Below the pieces are notes generated by a model. It did not search any database. It was not told where the DNA came from and worked only from the letters and a program-made list of their open reading frames with translations. From positions 124,001 through 188,000 of the forward strand of contig CALCVP010000031.1 in the NCBI GenBank assembly GCA_937907705.1: a stretch of DNA of 64,000 nt. The letters are read 5' to 3'. Shown piece by piece: positions 43,348 to 52,572 of this stretch (positions within the stretch are counted from its first letter, which is position 1; every line of letters starts with the position of its first letter). Source of the stretch: an uncultured Prevotella sp. GTDB taxonomy: Bacteria > Bacteroidota > Bacteroidia > Bacteroidales > Bacteroidaceae. Made by a program: the position numbers and the translations under genes.

Positions 43348-44340
43348 TTAGCTCATTTCAAGCATACGGTTGATAGGCTTCACTGCCTCGCGTGCAATGT
43401 CTGCCGGCACGTCTACCGTAGGCCATTCATATTTCAGGGCATTGTAGATCTTGAGTAGGGTGTTCATCTTCATATAGTCGCACTCGTTGCAAGAGCAGCC
43501 CAAGGCACTCTCGCTGATCTCCGGCGGCACGGCATAGAAGGTTGTATTTGGACACTTGCGCGTCATCTCATGCAGGATGCCGGCCTCGGTGGCCACGATG
43601 TATTCGCCCTCAGGATGTTCTACTACATACTTGAGCAGCACGGCGGTAGAACCCACCACATCTGCCAATGCCAGCACCGGTCCTTTGCACTCAGGGTGCG
43701 CCAGCACCTTGGCGTTGGGGTGTGCCTTGCGTAAGGCAATGATGCCTGCCGGAGAAAAGCGCTCGTGCACATGGCAACCGCCGTTCCAAAGCAGCATGTT
43801 GCGCCCCGTTACAGAGTTGATGTAAGAACCCAAGTTATAGTCGGGACCAAAGATAATCTTCTCGTCTTTCGGCAACTGGTCTACTATCTTCTTGGCATTG
43901 CCGCTGGTAACCACCACATCGGTCAGTGCCTTTACGGCAGCAGTGGTGTTGACATAGCTGATTACCTTGTAGCCGGGATGCTCAGCCTTGTACTGCTTGA
44001 GGTCTTCGGCCTTGCAGGAGTCTGCCAGTGAACAGCCTGCATTGAGGTCAGGACAAAGCACCAACTTGTCGGGACACAATATCTTGCAGGTCTCCGCCAT
44101 GAAGTGAACGCCGCACATCAAGATAATCTTTGCCTCGGTCTTGGCTGCCTTCTGCGCCAATGCCAGCGAGTCCCCTATAAAGTCAGCTATATCCTGTATC
44201 TCGCCTTTAGTATAGTAATGCGCCAAGATAACGGCGTCTTTCTCCTTACACATCTTTCGTATTTCGGCTGCCAAATCGGTGCCTTCAGCCACAGGTTCGT
44301 CTATATAACCTTTGTCTATCCATTCTTGTTTCAGTGCCAT
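43348..44340 (-). CDS. nadA: Quinolinate synthase A
   Basis: 4Fe-4S enzyme that condenses iminoaspartate with dihydroxyacetone phosphate to quinolinate, the precursor of NAD. The 330 residues show ILAHYYTKGEIQDIADFIGDSL (near 38-59), a first cluster ligand in MCGVHFMAET (Cys76), a second in WNGGCHVHERF, and a third in the CSCNECDYMKMN region, the normal spacing for three ligands. nadB/nadC are not in this window. Transcribed away from the large gene-free region to its right. Confidence 0.96.
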   Translation of the reverse strand: MALKQEWIDKGYIDEPVAEGTDLAAEIRKMCKEKDAVILAHYYTKGEIQDIADFIGDSLALAQKAAKTEAKIILMCGVHFMAETCKILCPDKLVLCPDLNAGCSLADSCKAEDLKQYKAEHPGYKVISYVNTTAAVKALTDVVVTSGNAKKIVDQLPKDEKIIFGPDYNLGSYINSVTGRNMLLWNGGCHVHERFSPAGIIALRKAHPNAKVLAHPECKGPVLALADVVGSTAVLLKYVVEHPEGEYIVATEAGILHEMTRKCPNTTFYAVPPEISESALGCSCNECDYMKMNTLLKIYNALKYEWPTVDVPADIAREAVKPINRMLEMS

Positions 44341-44800
44341 ATTGTTTTGTTTTCTTTAGTTTACTTGTTCGCTTGGTAGGGTAGGACAGGGTAGCGGCTC
44401 TCCAAGAGGGCCTTTCTCCTACTGTCGGGTTTCTCCATATTTATGCTTGCCAGTCGTGTACAGTTTTTCCGTTGGATGCTGCAAGCGATACGAACGGTTG
44501 TCCACAGGGTTATGCCCAAGAACTGTTGACAACACTGTTTTATAACTGTCCAATGACAGTACCGTCTTTTCAGTTTTTATAAAATGTATCGTTGTGCAGA
44601 TCTATGCAGTTCTTCATTCTTGCAACAGCAGGCAAACAGTGTTCCCATACCGTTTGCAAATTTAATAATATTAACTATATGTTCAAAATTAAATGGTATC
44701 ATTTTATGACTGTTTTTTCATGAAAAGGAGGTGTACTGCATATATAAGGGCAGATGGTGTCAAGGCTGGCATCTCCATTCTCCGTTGGCTCACACTCTCC

Positions 44801-44925
44801 GCTGTCAGTGCTGCTGCGCACCGACAGCATAGCTCTTGCAGTCCGACAGCTATGGTATTGCCTTCCGATTGCTATGCTATCGTTTCCAGAAAGCAGTGCT
44901 GTCGGCAACTGATAGCATAGCAATC
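44801..44925. repeat. 22-bp dyad-repeat array D (6 units)
   Basis: Units centred at 44808, 44830, 44852, 44874, 44896 and 44918, an exact 22-bp step; e.g. GATTGCTATGCTATC, GAAAGCAGTGCTGTC, GATAGCATAGCAATC. Lies about 300 bp from the DnaA-box-like cluster. Confidence 0.75.
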
Positions 44926-45227
44926 GGGGAGAGATGGAGAAAGCGGGAGAGCGCAAGGTTTGTCATCTTTCCTGAACAAGTGCTTTTGTTGCCACTGTCT
45001 TTGGAGAGCAACACCCGTCTGTCTGCCCTTCTTGCTGCGCACGGGCAGCAAAGCATTGCCACTGCGCAAGGCTTCTGTCTCCTTACTGTTTCTCCTTTTC
45101 TCCGCTGAAGCAGAGTTGGTAAGGAGAAAAGGAGAGAGCGGAGAAAGCACGGCGTTGTGAACAATCATATTATCATTATCTTTAGTTTTTCTTTTTTAGA
45201 AATAAAAGGATGAACTCTATGATGTGC

Positions 45228-45533
45228 TGTGGATATGTTGAAAACTTCTGCCCTGAAAATTCGTTTATTAAGTTATAAGTCGAAGAGAAAAGGTTATTCA
45301 CTTCTCCGTTTAACAACTTTCTCTTGATTATCAGTCATTAACGGTGTTTATCAACAAATATGCTGGAGACGGAGAATTTAACAAGTGCATAACTTTTCTC
45401 AGCGAAAAACTGTTGAAAAGCCGTTGAATACTTTCTGATAAACATGTGGATATCCACACCTCATGGAGGGTCCTTGGGAGATATGTGGATATCTTTAGTG
45501 TTATCAACACACTTTTCAACAGTGTTGTCAACA
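45228..45533. promoter_or_regulatory. Cluster of DnaA-box-like 9-mers
   Basis: TGTGGATAT (reverse of ATATCCACA) at 45228, 45445 and 45484; ATATCCACA at 45450, overlapping the second to form the 14-bp palindrome TGTGGATATCCACA (45445-45458); TTATTCACT at 45294; TTATCAACA at 45348 and 45501; TTGTCAACA at 45525. Each differs from TTATCCACA by one or two bases; no exact copy occurs in the cluster. The surrounding sequence is AT-rich, as expected for an unwinding region. Confidence 0.5.
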
Positions 45534-45709
45534 ACCTTTCTCCGTATGGTTTTCTCCTTTGTGGAGAAACGGTTGCAAGGAGACAGGGAGAGGAGAGCTT
45601 TCTCTCCTTAGGGCAAGATGGCGGCAGACGGAGAGACGGCACATTGAAGTTTTAACTTTTTTTGGTACAAATAACAGGTGGAGTGAACATATTGTGCACA
45701 ACTGCACCC

Positions 45710-45717
45710 TATCTTTG
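45710..45717 (+). promoter_or_regulatory. -7 element upstream of the RteC-like gene
   Basis: TATCTTTG followed by CACCC. A TTG lies 15 nt upstream, closer than usual. The implied leader is about 295 nt, unusually long. Confidence 0.4.
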
Positions 45718-46016
45718 CACCCGGCATCACAGCCCGTCAAGGCTGGTGCTGCCAGCGGCCAAAGCAAGAGGCAAGGTGAAATGGCAGACGGCTACCAACT
45801 GTCTGTCTCGCCATAAAATACCTGTTTGAAGGATAACCGTGTCGTGAGAGCCACAACCATAACAGCCTCTTGTATTGCCGTTGGCCAATGAGGAGAAACC
45901 AACATTGCACAGCGGAGAACCACCCCTCGCGCCTGAAAGACTCTCAGCCAAACGAAAACAAATACCCGACAGCGTGGCATCACGACACTTATTCATATTT
46001 ATAAAAGCAAAACGAC

Positions 46017-46496
46017 ATGACATTGACATTTAACCTTGCTGCCACTCGCAATGAAGAGGGCATAGAAATGATGAGCCGCGAAGAACGAAAAGCACTCAGA
46101 AAGACCATGATGACACAGTTTGTGGAAATGCTGCACTATGCCGATGTGCACTTGGTGGAGTGGACAGCCTCCAAATGCGACCTGGCGGAAGTGCTCCACG
46201 AGGTGTATATGGCTGGATTGATTACCACCTTGGACGGCACACCCTGCAAGTACATCAGCTTGGCGCAACAGGCCTTTGGCTTGCTGCATACAGGCATGCC
46301 TGCCAACCTCTACTCGCTCACCTCGCAGGCGAGGGGGCGCAACAACAAGCGGCAGCCTACCTTCTTTGTGAGATACTGTACCATGATGAGGCGGCAACCC
46401 GACAGCAACCCCTTTATGGAGCACATGATAAAGCCGCTCGACCATGTGCCGGTAGACAGGCAACTGCTGCTTGACTTTGACCAGTCGTGGCAGTAG
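46017..46496 (+). CDS. Small RteC-like protein (C-terminal RteC domain only)
   Basis: 159 residues, no signal peptide or membrane segment. The stretch VEWTASKCDLAEVLHEVYMAGLI (in two pieces about 43-65) and AQQAFGLLH...NLYSLTSQARGRNNKR...FFVRYCTMM (about 82-120) follows the pattern of the RteC C-terminal region (WT.SK..L.EL.YAL...G.I ... F...L..Y......R.R...RT.F). RteC regulates excision of Bacteroides conjugative transposons; this protein is much shorter, and no integrase, mobilisation or transfer gene is nearby, so it is an orphan homologue with unknown role. Assignment from memory of the family pattern, so moderate confidence. Confidence 0.55.
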   Translation: MTLTFNLAATRNEEGIEMMSREERKALRKTMMTQFVEMLHYADVHLVEWTASKCDLAEVLHEVYMAGLITTLDGTPCKYISLAQQAFGLLHTGMPANLYSLTSQARGRNNKRQPTFFVRYCTMMRRQPDSNPFMEHMIKPLDHVPVDRQLLLDFDQSWQ

Positions 46497-46591
46497 TCTG
46501 ACGGTGGGCATAACCCTTTGGCAAGACATCGGTATCAACTGCTTTGTCAACTATGGGTAGAATATCGGTGAGAACTGACAACCAGTGCTTT

Positions 46592-46634
46592 ACAACCATT
46601 ATCCATAAGTTGTCAACAGGTGGATAATGGTTGT
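46592..46634. terminator. Perfect 14-bp inverted repeat with DnaA-like motif inside
   Basis: Arms ACAACCATTATCCA (46592-46605) and TGGATAATGGTTGT (46621-46634) are exact reverse complements around a 15-nt loop, followed by TCCTTTTTC. It may end the RteC-like transcript. The left arm and loop also contain TTATCCATAAGTTGTCAAC (46599-46617), the composite motif seen at 17358. Confidence 0.6.
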
Positions 46635-46675
46635 TCCTTTTTCAGGGACACAAGTGCATTTTCAGATAGAAAATG

Positions 46676-46706
46676 TTGTGAATATGGAAAATTTTTCTTA
46701 ACTTTG
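46676..46706 (+). promoter_or_regulatory. Promoter of the C10 protease gene
   Basis: TTG (46676-46678), 20 nt, TAACTTTG (46699-46706). Leader about 100 nt to the ATG at 46812. Confidence 0.7.
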
Positions 46707-46811
46707 TGCAGTCAAGCTAACCGTTTTACGAATACAGGAAAGATACGATAAAAATGTGTTTACTGGCAGTTAACACATCAAAAACATGGAAAAACAATAA
46801 CACTAAACTTA

Positions 46812-49172
46812 ATGATGAAAAGATTCTATTTGACATGCGTGTTCCTGGTCGTGGCAGTATGCCAGATGATAGCAGGACCGGTAAGCGCAGAACAGGCGCT
46901 ACGCACAGCACGTGAGGCGGCTGTGAAGAGTATGAAGAAGAGCAGCGGCAAGGCTAACGCTATGCAACAGCCACTGAAATTGGCGCAAAAGCGCACCGCT
47001 GCCACCTTGATAGAGGGCATGACAGATTACCCTCTGTACTATGTGTTTAACCGTGGTGAGGGGCAAGGCTATATTATCGTGGCTGGCGAAGACCGCTTGC
47101 AGCCCATCTTGGGTATGGCAGAGGAAGGGAAGTTTGACGCCAGCACCACCAACGAAAATTTCAAATGGTGGCTTGACGCCATGGCTTACAGCGTGGAGCA
47201 GATAGCCAGGCAACCCGATGCACGGCCCGCCAAGGTGGCACCAGGAAAGGAAAGCGCAGAGAACAGCTATCTGATGAGCACACAATGGGCACAAAACAAG
47301 CCTTTCAACAGCAGGTGCCCATCGCCCAAGGCGGGGGCAGACCGCTGCGTAACAGGCTGCGTGGCCACGGCACTGGCACAGATATGCAACTACCACCGGT
47401 ATCCGGTAAAGGGCATCGGCGAGGTGGCATACACCACCAGAACCTACGGCATAGACATTCATGAAGACCTCGGTGCGTTTGAGTTTGACTACAACAACAT
47501 GCTCGACAGCTACGCCGGGCAGTACAACAGCACACAAGAGAATGCAGTGGCCACGCTGATGTATGCCTGCGGTATCGTCAACGGAATGAACTATCACCCT
47601 ACGGCATCGGGCAGCATTCTCAACATTGATGCAATCATAAAGCACCTCGGCTTCGACAAGGGCGCACGTGGCTACAACCGCTATGACTATGACACCTATG
47701 GATGGACAGAGCTGATGAACCGCGAGATAGACAACAAGCGCCCCGTCTTCTACTCGGCCTACAACGCCCATGAGGGCGGACATGCCTTTGTGATCGACGG
47801 CTACAACAGCCAAGGCTTGTATCATGTCAACTGGGGATGGGGCGGCAACAACAACGGTTTCTATGACATCTCGCTGCTCAACCCCTATGCACCTGCAGAC
47901 GGAGGCTTCAACTATCAGCAGGCAATGGTAGTGGGGCTACAGCCAGAAGGGGGCAACATGGCAGCCACCGTGCGCGAGAAGCTGCGCTTCGATGGCTTGG
48001 AGCTGGAGGACGAAAAGGCCTCCGTTGCATTTAATAAAGGCGATATGGTAAAGGTGTTGTTCTCTAATATTATCCCTTTGTTTACCGATTTTGACGGTTA
48101 TGTGGGCTTGGGCGTTTACGACAAGTCGGGAAATTTGCTGAGAGACTATTCTACCATAACGGCTCTTGAGCTGACCGCCAACCAGCAGGGCACGCTTACC
48201 TTGCCTTGGTACACCTCAAGGAAAATGACAGACGGCAGATATACCGTAAGACCCATCATCAGTCCAGACGGCGAAACCATCTATGTCATGACTACCGCCA
48301 AGGGCAAAGGTACGGCAGCAACGCTGAGCATGGAGGTAAAAGGCAATGAGGTAACCCTGGGTTGTTATCCGGCTGAGACCTTGAAACTCTATCCCTCGGA
48401 GCGCCCCTCTTATACCAACGGACTGGACGGTGCCACAGCCGGCAAGGTGCAGAGCTTCTATGTTACCGTGGTGAACAATGGCGACTATTATCAAGGTGAG
48501 GTGGCTGTCAGCCTCAATGGTAAGCAGATAGGCAGCAACTATGTGTTCCTGGAGCCGGGAGAGACGGCAGACATCTTCTGCAACGGCACCATGCCAGCCG
48601 AAACAGGCGAATATCCTATGGAGGTAACGGCAGACAATGCGGGCAGCATAGGCACCTGCACACTCAACGTGGTCAGCGACGAGGGCTTGCAAGCGCATTT
48701 GGAGTGCAAGGAGATAAAGGCAGTGAAGCCTGTCGTCAACTATGGAGAATCCCTTATAGTGGCACTCACCGTGGCGTGTACAGGCGCTTATTATGACGGC
48801 GGCATCTACTGCTCGGTACACGATGTAACCAACGGCTACTATATAGACTGGTACAAACAGAACTTCTATGTGAACCAAGATGAAGAGAAAACCTTTACAT
48901 ACACCTACCTGCCTACACAGCTTCTGGATGCCTCTTGCAGCAAAGAGGCACGCCTGAAGGTAGAGATGGGCTATGTGCGCGAAGGATACATACATGAACT
49001 GGGCACTGTCTATGTGGATGTGGTAGACCCTTCTGCCGGCATCACTACGGTGAAAACTGCCGGCACCAAGCGTAAAGGTATCTATAACTTGCAAGGCATG
49101 AAGATGACCAAAGACCTTCATGAGCTGCCCAAAGGCATTTATATTAAAGATGGAATTTTGACATACAACTAA
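46812..49172 (+). CDS. Secreted C10-family cysteine protease (streptopain/interpain type)
   Basis: Extracellular protease, a virulence or nutrient-acquisition factor in Prevotella and Porphyromonas. The 786 residues comprise a signal peptide (cleavage near 21-27), a propeptide (to about 150, with YPLYYVFNRGEGQGYIIVAGEDRLQPILG split motif typical of C10 prodomains), the catalytic domain with Cys183 in VTGCVATALAQ and His324 in EGGHAFVIDGY followed by HVNWGWGGNNNGFY, then beta-sandwich modules (about 400-750) and a short sorting-type tail (KGIYNLQGMKMTK...LPKGIYIKDG). Catalytic residues are intact. Start could be either of the first two Met codons. First of a run of five secreted-protein genes. 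Confidence 0.92.
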   Translation: MMKRFYLTCVFLVVAVCQMIAGPVSAEQALRTAREAAVKSMKKSSGKANAMQQPLKLAQKRTAATLIEGMTDYPLYYVFNRGEGQGYIIVAGEDRLQPILGMAEEGKFDASTTNENFKWWLDAMAYSVEQIARQPDARPAKVAPGKESAENSYLMSTQWAQNKPFNSRCPSPKAGADRCVTGCVATALAQICNYHRYPVKGIGEVAYTTRTYGIDIHEDLGAFEFDYNNMLDSYAGQYNSTQENAVATLMYACGIVNGMNYHPTASGSILNIDAIIKHLGFDKGARGYNRYDYDTYGWTELMNREIDNKRPVFYSAYNAHEGGHAFVIDGYNSQGLYHVNWGWGGNNNGFYDISLLNPYAPADGGFNYQQAMVVGLQPEGGNMAATVREKLRFDGLELEDEKASVAFNKGDMVKVLFSNIIPLFTDFDGYVGLGVYDKSGNLLRDYSTITALELTANQQGTLTLPWYTSRKMTDGRYTVRPIISPDGETIYVMTTAKGKGTAATLSMEVKGNEVTLGCYPAETLKLYPSERPSYTNGLDGATAGKVQSFYVTVVNNGDYYQGEVAVSLNGKQIGSNYVFLEPGETADIFCNGTMPAETGEYPMEVTADNAGSIGTCTLNVVSDEGLQAHLECKEIKAVKPVVNYGESLIVALTVACTGAYYDGGIYCSVHDVTNGYYIDWYKQNFYVNQDEEKTFTYTYLPTQLLDASCSKEARLKVEMGYVREGYIHELGTVYVDVVDPSAGITTVKTAGTKRKGIYNLQGMKMTKDLHELPKGIYIKDGILTYN

Positions 49173-49767
49173 ATTTTGTTAATTAAAGTACAAATAAAAA
49201 AGATGGTAATGAGATGTAGCGATACATCTTTTGCTCAAGAGGCGGCTTGCACGTGGTGTGTAGGTCGCTTTTTGTTTGGGCAGAGGGGATGGGCAGACAG
49301 GTGCTTGCCGGTGGGTTTTGCCAACGCAAAGAGGTTTTTGCAGGTTGCGGATTTGTAAGCAAAAGGCATAAAAATGCTTTCAAAATGAAGATGCAACAGA
49401 AACCGTTTTATATTTATGCTTTATTAACATGAATAACCGACACAATGTCTCTATTTATCTTTAACTTTGCATATAAATTCATGAATTAGCAATCGAATTG
49501 TAATATTTAAAGGGATGTTAGCCTACAATTTGTAGTTTACAGGCGTAATGAAGCACCCTCTGCAATAACATATTGTAAAGCTGTGATATAGTGTAACAGG
49601 TGGAAACAAAAGGCGGTTGTTACAAAACGCCATTTTGTTAGCGTACACGCTTGCATACTAACAGGACCCTTTCCCGCTTATTGAGAGAATAAGCTACATG
49701 GTAAGACAATAATGAAGAAGAGTTATTTAAATAACATTTTATAAAGATCACTTTAACTATTAGGAAA
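49173..49767 (+). other. 595-bp gap with long leader of the M6 protease gene
   Basis: No supported gene; short frames here have no family resemblance. TAACTTTG at 49462-49469 is a good -7 element, which would give the M6 protease gene a leader of about 290 nt. A small palindrome CTACAA-T-TTGTAG lies near 49522. Confidence 0.4.
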
Positions 49768-51441
49768 ATGATGAAACGTGCATTCATGGCATTAACGCTG
49801 TGCTTAGCCGCTACTTTGGCACAGGCAGTGCCCGCCAAACAAGGTCTGTGGAAGACCATAACATTGGCTGACGGACAGCAAATAAAAGCTGAACTGACAG
49901 GTGATGAGTTCTTTCACTATTGGAGAACAGCCGACGGCAATGCTTACACTTACGACAACGAGAGCCAACGCTATGTGTCGGTAAACCTTAACGAGCGTGC
50001 CAAGACTGCCAATGCAGCCAGACAGACTGCCAACCTGCGCCGCAGCAGCCAGGCAAAGGCTGCTGCCAAGACAGTTTATACAGGCGAGAAAAGAGGCTTG
50101 ATTATACTCGTGGAGTTCCCGGGAAAGAAAGACGGCTCCATAGAAGCCAAGCAGTTCAAAACCCCCGAGGCGCATGACTTCTACGACAAAGTTATCAACC
50201 AAGAGAACTTTACTGACCCTGACAAGGGCTATATAGAGAGCGTCTACGACTACTTCTTGGCGCAGAGCAAAGGCCAGTTCAAGTTTAAGTTTGATGTGGT
50301 AGGACCCTACAAGCTGGGCAACTTCTATTCTTATTATGGCTTGGACAACAGCAGCGGGCAGGATGTTCACCTCGGCAAGATGATTTATGACGCCTGCAAG
50401 AAAGCCGATGCCGATGTAGACTTCTCCAAATACGATTGGGACGGTGATGGGGTAGTGGACCAGTTGGCGATACTCTACGCCGGACAGGGGCAGAACACCA
50501 ATGCTGACGACCCTAACCTGATATGGCCTCAGGAGGGTAGCCTGAAGGCTTTGGGTTCAGATCAGGCTCCTTTTGAGCGCGATGGCGTAACCATCGAGAA
50601 GTTTGCCATTAGCTGCGAGTTGGGCGAAGGCGGCGTAGTAGACGGCATAGGCACCATCTGCCACGAGTTCTCCCACTGCTTCGGACTGCCCGATATGTAT
50701 GATACAGGCTCGTTCGGCACTACCGAACTGAACTATGGCACATACGTGTGGGACCTCATGAACATGGGCAACTACCTTGACGGTGGCTTCAAGCCCGCCG
50801 GATATACTGCCTGGGAGCGCATGGCTTGTGGCTGGCAGCAGCCCATAGAGCTGTCAAGAGACACCGTAGTGAACAGCATGAAGCCGCTGTCTGGGGGTGG
50901 AGACACCTACATTATATATAATGACAACCACAAAGACGAGTATTTCCTGCTTGAAAACAGGCAGCAGACGGGGTTCGATGCAGGCCTTTACGCCAGCGGA
51001 CTGCTGGTGTCGCATGTAGATTATGATGCCGAAGCATGGAAAGCCAATACTGTAAATGCCGACAAAGAGCGCTTCTCCATTTTGGCGGCAGACAACTCCA
51101 AAAAGCGTACTGTGGATGATGTAAAGGGCGACCTTTATCCCTTTAACGGCAACAACAGTATCTCGGACAGTAGCATGCCTGCCACTACCTTGGCGAACAA
51201 AAATGCCGACGGCACCTACAATCTGGGCAAAGAGGTTACCGATATTACCCAAAACGCTGATGGAACCATCAGCTTCCAGTTCCGCAATCTGCGCACTTCG
51301 GGCATCCAGAGCGCCACGGCAAGCGGCACACAGGGCTGCCGCAAGGGCGTGTATAACCTCAACGGACAGCGCATCGGCAATACGCTCAGCACCCTGCCAA
51401 GCGGCATCTATATTGTCAACGGCAAGAAGATAATCAAGTAA
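49768..51441 (+). CDS. Secreted M6-family metalloprotease
   Basis: Zinc peptidase related to immune inhibitor A, exported and probably surface-bound or released. The 557 residues have a signal peptide (MMKRAFMALTLCLAATLAQA), a prodomain-like region (about 25-100), and the catalytic core (about 100-400) with EKRGLIILVEFPG near 108, DWDGDGVVDQLAILYAGQGQN near 228 and the zinc motif HEFSHCFGLPD (His299, Glu300, His303, Gly306, Asp309). The tail KGVYNLNGQRIGNTLSTLPSGIYIVNGKKIIK is the sorting-type C-terminal domain, here split at LST. All catalytic residues are intact. Confidence 0.93.
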   Translation: MMKRAFMALTLCLAATLAQAVPAKQGLWKTITLADGQQIKAELTGDEFFHYWRTADGNAYTYDNESQRYVSVNLNERAKTANAARQTANLRRSSQAKAAAKTVYTGEKRGLIILVEFPGKKDGSIEAKQFKTPEAHDFYDKVINQENFTDPDKGYIESVYDYFLAQSKGQFKFKFDVVGPYKLGNFYSYYGLDNSSGQDVHLGKMIYDACKKADADVDFSKYDWDGDGVVDQLAILYAGQGQNTNADDPNLIWPQEGSLKALGSDQAPFERDGVTIEKFAISCELGEGGVVDGIGTICHEFSHCFGLPDMYDTGSFGTTELNYGTYVWDLMNMGNYLDGGFKPAGYTAWERMACGWQQPIELSRDTVVNSMKPLSGGGDTYIIYNDNHKDEYFLLENRQQTGFDAGLYASGLLVSHVDYDAEAWKANTVNADKERFSILAADNSKKRTVDDVKGDLYPFNGNNSISDSSMPATTLANKNADGTYNLGKEVTDITQNADGTISFQFRNLRTSGIQSATASGTQGCRKGVYNLNGQRIGNTLSTLPSGIYIVNGKKIIK

Positions 51442-51539
51442 AAGCCTGCGGCAGCAGGACCTTTAGAGCGGAAAACAGGTACAGCAGGTACCGACAAGAA
51501 AAAGGAAAACAAAAGAATAACAAATATAAAACAAAAGAA

Positions 51540-52262
51540 ATGATGAAAAAGGTTTATGCTTTGACCATGGGCTTGATGATGGGCATGGCCACAAGTTTTG
51601 CTCAGACAGACAACACTTTCAAGTTTGTTACCATCGATGAGGAACTCAACGAGACCGGCTCAGTGGAGGATAACGCAGTAATCAACGTGTCTACGGTGTC
51701 AAATGTAGGCGGTGCAGACTGCATTTCTTCTGGTTTGGCACTGAAGAATACCACTGATGCTACAGCGTTTGCATTCATGGAGTATGAGATAACAAAAATG
51801 GAGAACGGTACCCATCAGATTTGTTTCAGCGGTGCATGCTTGGTTGACAAAGAGGAGGGAGAATACATCTATCCACGTGCAGCCTCCAATGGCAACATGA
51901 CAAGCAAGGCTATTATCAAGGCAGGAGTGGCGCAGTCATTGCAGGCTGAATGGCTCTTCAAGGACTATGGCACCACAGCTGTAACCTATCACGCACAAGT
52001 AGCGGAGAAAATAGGTACTACCGGCGGCTTTATTCCACAAGACTTGTACGGTGTAAAGGCTGAAGGTCCTACCGTAACCGTGAACTATATCCACACCGAA
52101 GATACCGGCATCAGCAACAATGTTACTGCTGACGAGGCCAAGAGCGTAAGCTTCTATGACCTCTCAGGACGCAGAGTGGCTGCCGATACCAAAGGCATGG
52201 TAATCAGAAAACTGACCATGCGCGACGGCAGCGTGAAGACAGAAAAGCTGCTCATGAAGTAA
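51540..52262 (+). CDS. Small secreted protein with sorting-type C-terminus, unknown function
   Basis: 240 residues: signal peptide (MMKKVYALTMGLMMGMATSFAQ), about 150 residues of beta-rich cargo (FKFVTIDEELNETGSVEDNAVI, then FMEYEITKMENGTHQICFSGACL, each a plausible strand pair; two cysteines that could pair), and a C-terminal region VSFYDLSGRRVAAD...KTEKLLMK of the sorting type. The cargo has the feel of a carbohydrate-binding or lipocalin-like sandwich, but no family is recognised. Follows the M6 protease by 98 bp on the same strand, with a terminator after it; the two may share a transcript. Confidence 0.75.
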   Translation: MMKKVYALTMGLMMGMATSFAQTDNTFKFVTIDEELNETGSVEDNAVINVSTVSNVGGADCISSGLALKNTTDATAFAFMEYEITKMENGTHQICFSGACLVDKEEGEYIYPRAASNGNMTSKAIIKAGVAQSLQAEWLFKDYGTTAVTYHAQVAEKIGTTGGFIPQDLYGVKAEGPTVTVNYIHTEDTGISNNVTADEAKSVSFYDLSGRRVAADTKGMVIRKLTMRDGSVKTEKLLMK

Positions 52263-52306
52263 ACAGCCGTGTAGAAACCGTATAACGGTTACACAACTGC
52301 AATCTG

Positions 52307-52349
52307 GCGGGTGCTCCAAAGGGCACTGTCCTTGCTGGGGCATCCGCCT
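52307..52349 (+). terminator. Terminator after the small secreted protein
   Basis: 13-bp stem GGCGGGTGCTCCA / TGGGGCATCCGCC with two G-U pairs, 17-nt loop. Located 45 bp after the stop, in a 310-bp gap. Confidence 0.6.
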
Positions 52350-52572
52350 TGCTGTTTATCCACACAAGGCAACGAAGGCTGTTGCAGACAGGAAAACAGA
52401 TACAGACCAATATCTCAATAGGTAAATATTATATGGATGCTTATGGGACACAATATTCTTCTCGATAAGCATAGTCTACTCAAACACATATTCAATTCTC
52501 CTTTTACAAAAGACAAGAAGGCGGCAACGCCTCTTTTAACGAGTTTAATTTAATCACTGTTAACATACAAAT

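Larger units (their letters stand above)
44341..46016. other. 1.7-kb gene-free region; candidate replication-origin-like locus
   Basis: No supported gene in 1676 bp. It contains a TTGTCCACA at 44498-44506, an AT-rich stretch (44660-44710), repeat array D (44801-44925), purine-rich GGAGA sequence (about 45100-45150 and 45360-45640), a cluster of DnaA-box-like sites (45228-45533) and a -7 promoter element (45710-45717) for the RteC-like gene, whose leader would be about 300 nt. Flanking genes run outward on both sides. Confidence 0.5.

Noticed and set aside
49176..49432. Short frames in the gap after the C10 protease
   Set aside because: Sixty-odd codons each, overlapping on both strands, no signal, no family resemblance.
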